Notes under the pieces: generated by a model
Told to the model about the DNA's origin: nothing
What the model saw: only the letters and a program-made list of their open reading frames with translations
Databases searched by the model: none
Translations under genes and position numbers: made by a program
Shown: positions 27,591 through 35,594 of the stretch, piece by piece
Layout of the letters: every line of letters starts with the position of its first letter
Numbering within the stretch: the stretch's first letter is position 1
NCBI GenBank assembly: GCA_029062045.1
Contig: JAIDQV010000140.1
Span: forward strand, 1-35,788
DNA length: 35,788 nt
Direction of reading: 5' to 3'
Origin: Clostridia bacterium
GTDB taxonomy: Bacteria; Bacillota; Clostridia; Christensenellales; Borkfalkiaceae

Positions 27591-27851
27591 ATGCATAACA
27601 AAATGTCTGCCACGGGAGTATTGGCACACTTAATTTACATATTGGAATCCAACTTGTCAGAACTAACTTCCTCCGCGCATAAAGACGACTATATTATGGG
27701 CAGTTGGGAAGCCTGCATAGAATGTCTTGAAATTATCGGCTGTTGGACACAGGCGAAAGACTACGGTTTGAATTACAACCCCGAAATTAAGTTTAATATG
27801 GAAACGGCGCAGTGTTGCTGCCCGTCAACAACACTGCGCCGCAAAAAATAA
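27591..27851 (+). CDS. small hypothetical protein
   Basis: 86-aa ORF with SD AAGGAG; last 17 residues encoded in a hairpin. Confidence 0.5.
   Translation: MHNKMSATGVLAHLIYILESNLSELTSSAHKDDYIMGSWEACIECLEIIGCWTQAKDYGLNYNPEIKFNMETAQCCCPSTTLRRKK
27805..27841. terminator. 13-bp hairpin overlapping the 3' end of ORF 27591-27851
   Basis: CGGCGCAGTGTTG-n11-CAACACTGCGCCG. Confidence 0.5.
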
Positions 27852-27864
27852 AATTTTAACCGTT

Positions 27865-29340
27865 TTACGCCAAGCGCAAAGTTTCCTCTTCAATGAGTTC
27901 AACGGTAATTCCCTTGCGTGCGGCACATACCGCAACCACACTTTCACGGAAGGTGCGCACCGTAACCGAGCGCCGCCCGTCGAAAGCAATTTCTATAAAC
28001 TTTGTAAACCCGAAGCTCTGCGGATCTTCGTCAAGCGTAAAACTTGCGCCGTACTTTGACAAAATTTCAAAAACCGTAAAAAGTCCTATACCGCTACCGC
28101 CGCTGCCCGCGCGTGTAGTAACCTGTTCCGAGCCAAGCCTTTTAAGCACTTCTTCATCGAACTGTTCGCCGCTGTCGTAAATACGTAAAAGCGGCTTTTT
28201 GTTTGCCGTTTCACTAAGCTCTACGCGCACTTTTGCATCTTGCGAGCCTAGTGCGGAAATAATTGCGTTATCGCATAAATAGCTAAGCAAAATATGTATA
28301 TCTTCTTTGTCTAACTTGAATTCCGTAAACCAGCCTTCAACGTCTGCGGAGACGTTTGCGCTTACTCTTAATTTTGAGCGTTCCGCCGCGGCAAACAGCT
28401 GAATTATAGGAACGTCTATTACTCTTACGCCCGTTTGCGGAATGTTTTGCAAACTGCACTTTTCGTTTGCGAGGTTCATCTCGCGCAAAATACGGTGTAA
28501 CGCATCCCCAGCTGCACACGCGTCCGCGCAACCCGTTTGTGCCGCGGCGCTTTCCGCAAGGAGGGCGCAATCCGGCACGGCTTTATTCAGATAGTGAAAA
28601 AGTTTAGCGTAAACGGCAACCTGCAAATCATTTTCAGCGGAGTTTAATTTATATTCCTCTACCGTATCTTCCAGACGTTTAACGTTCTGCTGTTCACCCG
28701 CCTCGCGGTAAGTATAAGTAATATGCCTCCGCCACCAAACGATGAGCAACAGCCCGCATAACCCTATTACGAGAAGAACGACTTTTACCAAATAATATTT
28801 TACTTCTTCTGCATATAGTAGCATCATAGTAAAAATGCAAATTACGCTTAGGTACAATAAAATATCAAAGGTTGCGTTTTTGTTTTTAGGATTGATACCG
28901 CTTTGCAACCGCTTAGCCTTGAACAAACCAAATACACCGACAATTTGTACTGCGCCAATAATTAATTGTAAAATAATTGCTCTGACTGTTTCAACTTCTA
29001 TTTGGTACACAGCCAGCGCCGCTAGAAAACCTATAAGAAAAGCCGGCAACATTAATACTATTGAAATGCCCAGCGCAATAGTGCCTACCGCAACCGTTTC
29101 GTAAAATGATTTTCTAAACCGCACAAACAAAAATGCAACACCGAAAACAAGTAAGCCTACCGGCACAAGTATTTTTACATAGACTTTTACAAAGTGTAAA
29201 GCTACGGATAAAGCCATAAACAGTAGAATATCAAACAAGTCCCAAACCTTCAGCTTTATACGCAGCAATTTGGTATAAGCGTACAACATGCAAATAAATA
29301 TTGCAGTGTATTTAATAAAAGAATTAATAAACTCATTCAT
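27865..29340 (-). CDS. membrane sensor histidine kinase with GHKL ATPase (AgrC-like architecture)
   Basis: About 7 N-terminal TM helices; N box ILLSYLCDNAIISA, G1 LRIYDSGEQF, G2 GSGGSGIGLFTVFEI; divergent DHp-like KLFHYLNK. Confidence 0.75.
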   Translation of the reverse strand: MNEFINSFIKYTAIFICMLYAYTKLLRIKLKVWDLFDILLFMALSVALHFVKVYVKILVPVGLLVFGVAFLFVRFRKSFYETVAVGTIALGISIVLMLPAFLIGFLAALAVYQIEVETVRAIILQLIIGAVQIVGVFGLFKAKRLQSGINPKNKNATFDILLYLSVICIFTMMLLYAEEVKYYLVKVVLLVIGLCGLLLIVWWRRHITYTYREAGEQQNVKRLEDTVEEYKLNSAENDLQVAVYAKLFHYLNKAVPDCALLAESAAAQTGCADACAAGDALHRILREMNLANEKCSLQNIPQTGVRVIDVPIIQLFAAAERSKLRVSANVSADVEGWFTEFKLDKEDIHILLSYLCDNAIISALGSQDAKVRVELSETANKKPLLRIYDSGEQFDEEVLKRLGSEQVTTRAGSGGSGIGLFTVFEILSKYGASFTLDEDPQSFGFTKFIEIAFDGRRSVTVRTFRESVVAVCAARKGITVELIEEETLRLA

Positions 29341-29346
29341 AAACGT

Positions 29347-29400
29347 ATTATATCACAAAACTAGTCAAAATTCGACAAAACTTCCCAAAATTTAACAAGC
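29347..29400 (-). promoter_or_regulatory. kinase promoter (TATAAT, 29347-29352) with 10-bp-periodic tandem boxes including a perfect 0A box
   Basis: Minus strand: TTGTTAAATT TTGGGAAGTT TTGTCGAATT TTGACTAGTT TTGTGATATA AT. Confidence 0.65.
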
Positions 29401-29443
29401 GTTTATGCTTTACACTCAAAGAAAAAAGGGGGGGCGCTTACAT

Positions 29444-29503
29444 ATGTTTTGGAGCTATCTTAAAGAAGTTTGGAACTGGTGCATAAATTGGTGGTATATC
29501 TAA
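29444..29503 (+). CDS. micro-ORF, 19-aa Trp-rich peptide MFWSYLKEVWNWCINWWYI
   Basis: G-rich SD-like AAAAGGGGGGG 9 nt upstream; strong terminator 9 nt after the stop. Confidence 0.4.
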   Translation: MFWSYLKEVWNWCINWWYI

Positions 29504-29511
29504 TCAAAAAT

Positions 29512-29543
29512 AAAAGCGGGTTGCAATTTTGCAACCCGCTTTT
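29512..29543. terminator. strong bidirectional terminator
   Basis: AAAAGCGGGTTGCAA-TT-TTGCAACCCGCTTTTT. Confidence 0.9.
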
Positions 29544-29546
29544 TCA

Positions 29547-30326
29547 TTAATTAAAGTGACTTATCAGTTTTTGTTTGTAGAAAAATACAAACTCGTAAAC
29601 GGTCGGAGCGTCTTTATCTTTACGCAACGGCGCAGTATAATACTTTTGTAAGTTATTTATATCTGCGTTTTTCCAAGTATTGTTTATCGCGTATTGCATT
29701 GCGTGCGTAACGCTGTCTTCGCTTGCGCCAAACTTTTTGCCGATAATTTTACCCCAATTTTGATTTTCATCATTGGCCGCCAGTATAACAGCTTCAACCA
29801 AATAATTATAACCTTTGTTTTTGACGCTTACGCCAAGGTTGTTAAATTCGGCTTGCACGAGTTCGCGCATCTTGGTTTCCAACTGCTGTTCGTTAAGCGG
29901 GACGGCCGGTTCTTCTTCACAGCCCAAAATTTCAGGCATAACTCTAAGCAGGTGTTCAATCACCATCTTAGGCGAGTAACCTTTTTGCCATTTTGCGAAT
30001 TCGTAATCCGCACCCATCTTCTTTGCGCTACTACGCGTAACTTTACTTGCGCTATTAGTGTTGACAACAATGTACGGCTTAGGGCAAAGAACGGTTGAAC
30101 GCAGTTTATCTAAAAGGTCCATTCCGTCGCCGCTACCTTCTTGAAGCTCTAAATCCAATATTACCGCATTAGGTTTTTGGTTGCGGATAAAAGCGAACGC
30201 GTCGTCTGAAGATTTCGAAACGCCTGCAAGGCAAAGCCTATCCGTGTTTGCGTTAACCTCTGCAGCCAACGCATTTCGATCGTTTTCATCGTCTTCAACA
30301 ATAAGTACGTTAAGTTTATTTGTCAT
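29547..30326 (-). CDS. response regulator with Spo0A-type C-terminal DNA-binding domain
   Basis: REC: LIVEDDENDR...VILDLELQ...VVNTNS...FAKWQK; C-term NNLGVSVKNKGYNYLVEAVILAANDENQNWGKIIGKKFGASEDSVTHAMQYAINNTWKNADINNLQKYY...PTVYEFVFFYKQKL aligns with Spo0A_C. Confidence 0.85.
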   Translation of the reverse strand: MTNKLNVLIVEDDENDRNALAAEVNANTDRLCLAGVSKSSDDAFAFIRNQKPNAVILDLELQEGSGDGMDLLDKLRSTVLCPKPYIVVNTNSASKVTRSSAKKMGADYEFAKWQKGYSPKMVIEHLLRVMPEILGCEEEPAVPLNEQQLETKMRELVQAEFNNLGVSVKNKGYNYLVEAVILAANDENQNWGKIIGKKFGASEDSVTHAMQYAINNTWKNADINNLQKYYTAPLRKDKDAPTVYEFVFFYKQKLISHFN

Positions 30327-30426
30327 AAGTGTTCCTATACTTTTTATTCAGATGCTACACACATTCTAAATAATAGACTCGTTATAGTAACATTTTTTAC
30401 GCACAATATTATCAATAATTAGTCAG

Positions 30427-30645
30427 AGTCCGTCATTCAACCCCAAAAACAAGCAAAAAAGGGGCAAAATTGCCCCCAAAACAGCCGTTTTCGATGATTT
30501 TTTAACCTTTACTCCCCTTTTTACTCCCAAATTTTCCCCAACTTTGGGAGTAAAAACTTGTCATTCATTTTTTGTCATTAATTTTGAATGACGGACTAAA
30601 AAAGCATCATTTTTGTACTCCCAAATACTTTTGTCCGTCATTCAA
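30427..30645. repeat. nested repeat cluster A-B-B'-A'-B-A
   Basis: A=AGTCCGTCATTCAA 30427-30440, A' 30584-30597, A 30633-30645; B=TTTTTACTCCCAAA 30518-30531, B' 30543-30556, B 30616-30625. Confidence 0.75.
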
Positions 30646-30697
30646 AGTTTTTCAACTTAAAATCAGCCTGATTGAGAGTCAATCAAGTTGCAATTAT

Positions 30698-33247
30698 CTA
30701 TATGAATAGCTTTTTATTGTTATATTTAACCTGCTCTACTTCTTTAGAAATTTTCCTATACTTCATTAAATCATTATCTAAGTGCACTATTTTACCATCT
30801 TTCATCTTTATCATCTCGGCACGCTCTCTGTTTATATAAAGAGCACTTTCTCTTGAAAAGCCAATTTTCTGTAAAAGAATAACTCTATAATTATTTGATC
30901 CATATTCCACAAATTCATACCAGTCATTACCTGCAATATCTTGACCGCATTCAATCTTACGTTCTGAAAACTTAAGAAAATAATTTTTCAACTTAAATTG
31001 TATTATGTTTTCTAATGTATTTAAAACATCATTTATAATATGATTCCTTTGATCTAGCGAATCATCAAAATCAATATATTGTCCATCAATGTATATTTGT
31101 CCCTTTCTTCTATGCCAATCAATGGTAGATTCTATTATTTGTTGTACCCCAAACCCACAAATCCACTGCTGCAATATAACAGAAAAATACTTTAAACGCT
31201 CGATTTTCCCTAGTTCTGTTTTACTTTCATATTTGCCCCAATTAAAAATTCTATGTAGCTCACTCAAAAATTCAAAGGTATTTTTAAAACTAATTTCTTT
31301 AGGGTAAGTTAATTTCTTTAAATTTATATCCCTATCAACTTCTTCAATTTGATCCGCAGTCGTAACCAAGTCATCTTGTAAATATTTATTTTCTTTAAAC
31401 AATTCTTTTATTTTAGTAGCATCTTCCGTCGTAAGGACATCTTCAAAAATTTTAGAAACTTTACTCTTATTCCCGTTAACAATGTCTTTTAATAACATAT
31501 TTAGAGCATACCTGGCAAAGTTAAGTTCTTCATATGTGCCTTTCTTCTCAAGACTTGTTTTCCCCTCTAACAAAGTTTTTACAATATCTTTTTTTCGGTT
31601 AGTCGATAAATAGTATTCTATTGATAACTTTTGATCTTGAACATCTAAATTTATGGCGCGCTTATATTTTTCAAAGGTTGAATTATCCGAAATAAAAAAT
31701 ATATTCCCGAACATATTAAATTCAATTCGTCCTACTCTACCGACTAAATTTTTAAAGTCAACCCTTGATTCATCTTTAAGCCAAGGCGATGACGATTTTA
31801 ACATTAAAAACAAATTTTCAGCAGGAAAATTTACACCCTCTAATAGCGTAGATGTGCAAAAAACCGTTTGTATAATTCCTTTTTTAAATAAATCCTCTAT
31901 TTTTTCTTTTATTCGTGTTGGAATATATGCTACATGATAAGCAACTCTTCTTTTAAGAGTTTTAGCCAAATAACAATCCTCGTGTATTTCTTCCTTTACT
32001 TCTTCAATTAATTCATTCAACTCATCATTTTCTATTTCATCTAATAAAGAAGAAAATTCATTCGCCCATTGCACAGCTTCATTTTTAGTATTACAAAAAA
32101 CGATGTTACTTTTACCTTTCCCCAATTTTTGAACAATTTGTATTATATTTTCTCCCCAAGGAAAAGTTTCGGGCACATCTTCAAGCACATTAAAATCCTC
32201 ATCGACCTCTGAGTAGTAAAACAAATTATGACTATCATGATCAATAATAATTTTATTTTGGTTAACCGGAGAATATCGAATTCTTGTAGATGCTCTATTA
32301 AGATTATCGCTGACTAAATCTAAATATACTTGTGGATTGGGGATGTTCGGACAAGAGAAATAAATTCTTGCACTACTGTATTGTTTGTTAATTATACTCA
32401 TTATTTTGTAGAAAAAGGCACTTCTACCTTCACCTACAGAAATTTTATGTGCCTCGTCTATAAAAAGATAATTAACCACTTGATCTTTTACTTTCAGCAA
32501 ATGGTATAATAATCTTTCTTGCGTATATACCATTATGTAATTAAACTTATCATCCTCACCAACTATTGCAGCAGGAGATTTAACAACTTTGTAGTTATTT
32601 AAATCCAAGTTATCTTTTAAGTCATTTATAATATCGTTATAAATCTCGTTAATCAACGCATTGGTAGGAACAACAATTACAAAATTAGCCTTTTCTCCAC
32701 TAAGAATACACTCTTTGATAAACATACGAATAATAAATGTTTTCCCCAATGAAGTAGGTGCAGAGAAACTATAACTCTCACTCCTTTTCATATTATCGTA
32801 TGCAATGCTTTGTTTATTAATAAAATAACTTCCCTTTTCTCCGGGGATAGCATATTCTTCCTTAACTAAATACTCTCTTGCACATTCTACTAAATCAGAA
32901 TTAACATAATTGTCACAATTATTTGTTAGTCCAAAATAATTATTTACATTAGATAAAACGGACCCAAGATAATACTTAATTAATTCATCATTTGGATACA
33001 GTTTATTAAGTCTCGTCACAATATCTTGTGCCCAATTAAATAATTTATCTTTTTGTGCTTCATTTGTACACTTAGAAAGAATATCAGCAAAACGCAATGC
33101 ATCCATTTTCTCTTTTTGAGTAAGCGTAATGGCGTATTGATTATCTAAAATAGAATATGAATAATTTTCTACAGTCTTATTAAAAAGATAATGCAGGTAT
33201 TCATTTGATGCAATATTATTAAATAATAAATCACCGACTTTTATCAT
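30698..33247 (-). CDS. hamB: Hachiman HamB, DEAD/DEAH-box helicase
   Basis: Walker A SAPTSLGKTFI, DEAH motif LFIDEAHKIS, motif VI-like NLVGRVGRIE; directly downstream of HamA. Confidence 0.82.
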   Translation of the reverse strand: MIKVGDLLFNNIASNEYLHYLFNKTVENYSYSILDNQYAITLTQKEKMDALRFADILSKCTNEAQKDKLFNWAQDIVTRLNKLYPNDELIKYYLGSVLSNVNNYFGLTNNCDNYVNSDLVECAREYLVKEEYAIPGEKGSYFINKQSIAYDNMKRSESYSFSAPTSLGKTFIIRMFIKECILSGEKANFVIVVPTNALINEIYNDIINDLKDNLDLNNYKVVKSPAAIVGEDDKFNYIMVYTQERLLYHLLKVKDQVVNYLFIDEAHKISVGEGRSAFFYKIMSIINKQYSSARIYFSCPNIPNPQVYLDLVSDNLNRASTRIRYSPVNQNKIIIDHDSHNLFYYSEVDEDFNVLEDVPETFPWGENIIQIVQKLGKGKSNIVFCNTKNEAVQWANEFSSLLDEIENDELNELIEEVKEEIHEDCYLAKTLKRRVAYHVAYIPTRIKEKIEDLFKKGIIQTVFCTSTLLEGVNFPAENLFLMLKSSSPWLKDESRVDFKNLVGRVGRIEFNMFGNIFFISDNSTFEKYKRAINLDVQDQKLSIEYYLSTNRKKDIVKTLLEGKTSLEKKGTYEELNFARYALNMLLKDIVNGNKSKVSKIFEDVLTTEDATKIKELFKENKYLQDDLVTTADQIEEVDRDINLKKLTYPKEISFKNTFEFLSELHRIFNWGKYESKTELGKIERLKYFSVILQQWICGFGVQQIIESTIDWHRRKGQIYIDGQYIDFDDSLDQRNHIINDVLNTLENIIQFKLKNYFLKFSERKIECGQDIAGNDWYEFVEYGSNNYRVILLQKIGFSRESALYINRERAEMIKMKDGKIVHLDNDLMKYRKISKEVEQVKYNNKKLFI

Positions 33248-33251
33248 TTAT

Positions 33252-34175
33252 TCATCCCTCAAAATGATCTTTTGTTAATAACTGCTCCATAATTTTTTCT
33301 CTATCTTTATCAACATCATTAAATGGAAGAAAGTAAATATAAAAAGACATTCCTTTCAATTTTTTTTCTTCAATTTTTTCATCCAATTTTTTTACTATTT
33401 TAGGAATTTTTAATGTAATATTATTAATTGTATTTGCTCTGGTCTTCAATGAATCCCCTGTCGGTTCAATTTTTTCATCAAATCCAATAAATATACCTGC
33501 TGCAGTTTCTTTTATAACATTATTCTTAATATCTTCCGTCGTATTAGGAACAATTGAATTTATTACTTCTTGCGCCTCAGTTTCCGACATTGTTTCCTTA
33601 AAAATTTCCGTAGCAACAAGCGAAAAATCATATTCACGTTTTACAAGTGAACTAGATAGTGAATCAAACGCTTTAGAAATTGCCAGAGTACAATCGCCAA
33701 TTAATTTTGACTCACATAACACTACCTGATTATGCTTACCATAATCAGTTTCATATTGAAAATAATGTACGGCATCGGAATTATAATTATACTGATTGGG
33801 AGTTCCTTTTAACTCCATCTTACTTAACAATTTTGGGGCACCTAATACAACTTCTAAAAACAGATAAAGCAATAATTCGCCCAATTCTCCCCCCGCACCG
33901 GTTCCAGCATTCTTAACTTCATGGAATCGTGAGATCGCTTTAGAAATGGCCATTTCTAGGTCAGCTCTAAACTCTTTCCTTGACAATGCATATCTACCCA
34001 AATTTTTCTTGAGAATTTTAAATAGCTCATAATAGCTATACTGATTATTTTGAATATTTAATATAAAAAATTTAACTTGATTCTCGTTTGCTAAATCCAG
34101 TTTAACATTATGCGGAATTTCATAAAAGACCTTATCAAATTCTTCTTCCCCTATCGAAGACGTTTTAATTAACAT
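33252..34175 (-). CDS. hamA: Hachiman HamA, DUF1837 nuclease
   Basis: GGELGELLLYLFLEVVLGAPKLLSKMELKGTPNQYNYNSDAVHYFQ...VVLCESKLIGD; E...D...ExK pattern of DUF1837; SD GGGAGG. Confidence 0.85.
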   Translation of the reverse strand: MLIKTSSIGEEEFDKVFYEIPHNVKLDLANENQVKFFILNIQNNQYSYYELFKILKKNLGRYALSRKEFRADLEMAISKAISRFHEVKNAGTGAGGELGELLLYLFLEVVLGAPKLLSKMELKGTPNQYNYNSDAVHYFQYETDYGKHNQVVLCESKLIGDCTLAISKAFDSLSSSLVKREYDFSLVATEIFKETMSETEAQEVINSIVPNTTEDIKNNVIKETAAGIFIGFDEKIEPTGDSLKTRANTINNITLKIPKIVKKLDEKIEEKKLKGMSFYIYFLPFNDVDKDREKIMEQLLTKDHFEG

Positions 34176-34259
34176 TCTCTTCCTCCCTTTGAACTTTACA
34201 TTAATTAACAGAACTTTTATAAAAATTGCATAGAAAAATCAATATGATTGAAAACAGTT

Positions 34260-35372
34260 CTATTTTCTTGCCTTGCGAGTACAATCACTGCAAATGCCTA
34301 AATTTATATGATTGGGGCCACCATAACTGCTAAATTCAGCATCTTCCCCAATCTTGCCGCAAATCTCACAACGTATCCATCTTACATCGCTAGAATCTCT
34401 AACTTGTACTTTTTGCTGATCAATTCTCGCTATAATTTCGGCTTTTCTTTCCTCATACCCTTTTGCTCTTTTGATTACAACCGTATTTATGTTTATGGGC
34501 TTATAAAAAGGCTGTTCAATAGTTCTTTGTACAATGGGTTTAGATAGCTGCAATTTACATTCAGTCGCTCGCCGTTCTCGTTCTTTAATTATATTTATTT
34601 CTTCTTCGAAAGCTTCACGCTTGCGTTGTAACCATTGATTGTATCTTTCATTAAAACCTTTAATAGATAAAACGTTATTCTCAAAAATCAATAAATTTGC
34701 AGGCGTTTCTTCTGAATAAATATCATTAAATTTCCTTACATAAATACGATTTCCATTATATTCATATTTATTACAATCCCAACGCGACTGTGAAATTGCC
34801 GTCCCATCTTTTTTGATAATTAAATACTCTTTAAAATTTGTTCTATTTAGTAAATACCTTTTCAAATAGAAAAGCTCATTTTCCTTGCTTCCATAATTAG
34901 TATCACTAACAACCAACCAAAAAACATTTATGCCTAGACATTCATACTCTTCATTTAAATTATCTATAATATTAGCCGTCGTTTGCTTCGAACCAAATTC
35001 CAACGCTATTCTGCTACCATTAGGGAGCATAAAAAATAATTGACTGTAATGGTGCTTAAGAACCTTTTGCTCACATTTAACATTATATCCGAGTTCAGAA
35101 AAATACTTATATAGCTTTAAGCGAAGTAGGCGAAACACCTGATTATCGTTTTTATCAAAATCCGCATAATCACATTTATCATTAATCAGATGCGCAAAAT
35201 AAGCACCCTTAATTTCACCGTGACAATAGCGAACAACAGGATTTTTACATCCTTGATCGGGACAAAGCAATTCTTTCTGCCCACTTGCCTTGCGAACTTC
35301 ATGCTCTAATTCAAATTCATTTGCTACATCGAATGCTATTAAATTTTTACCCTTCCATTTCGCATTTTCCAT
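34260..35372 (-). CDS. CoiA-like nuclease with C-terminal zinc ribbon; start assigned to ATG at 35372
   Basis: LLCPDQGCKNPVVRYCHGEIKGAYFAH...RIALEFGSKQTTANIIDNLNEEYECLGINVFWLV; C-term CEICG...CSDC; first 10 codons of the 35402 ORF are NUDIX-derived. Confidence 0.7.
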   Translation of the reverse strand: MENAKWKGKNLIAFDVANEFELEHEVRKASGQKELLCPDQGCKNPVVRYCHGEIKGAYFAHLINDKCDYADFDKNDNQVFRLLRLKLYKYFSELGYNVKCEQKVLKHHYSQLFFMLPNGSRIALEFGSKQTTANIIDNLNEEYECLGINVFWLVVSDTNYGSKENELFYLKRYLLNRTNFKEYLIIKKDGTAISQSRWDCNKYEYNGNRIYVRKFNDIYSEETPANLLIFENNVLSIKGFNERYNQWLQRKREAFEEEINIIKERERRATECKLQLSKPIVQRTIEQPFYKPININTVVIKRAKGYEERKAEIIARIDQQKVQVRDSSDVRWIRCEICGKIGEDAEFSSYGGPNHINLGICSDCTRKARK

Positions 35373-35556
35373 AAAAACATCTTGCGATTCAACTGTAATC
35401 ATAAGTTCTTCTTAGCACTCTCTTATGAATGCCTATTTCTTTGTTTCACCTTTTAACCCTACCGTCAACAAATTTGCACAATAGCCCTCTCGCCTTATTT
35501 TCTGAACGCTGACAAATTAAAAACTTGTCTTCACTCCATATCAAAGCCGCAACTAT
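35373..35556 (-). pseudogene. decayed NUDIX (MutT-like) hydrolase remnant
   Basis: Minus-strand frames: IVAALIWSEDKFLICQRSENKARGLLCKFVDGRVK / frameshift / GETKK*AFIREC*EELMITVESQDVFME, matching LLWEFVGGKVEPGETKxxAxIRECxEEL. Confidence 0.85.
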
Positions 35557-35570
35557 TTAGACCACGGTTT

Positions 35571-35594
35571 ATTATGATTACCTACAATCATAAT
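35571..35594. repeat. 9-bp perfect inverted repeat
   Basis: ATTATGATT-ACCTAC-AATCATAAT. Confidence 0.6.

Noticed and set aside
29444-29543. trp-operon leader peptide/attenuator (Trp-rich micro-ORF plus hairpin)
   Set aside because: The next gene is on the opposite strand and is not tryptophan-related; the hairpin is a full terminator with no antiterminator seen.
35373-35450. Stop-codon recoding to explain TAG/TAA in the NUDIX frame
   Set aside because: Neighbouring genes use TAA/TAG/TGA normally and a frameshift is also present; decay is simpler.
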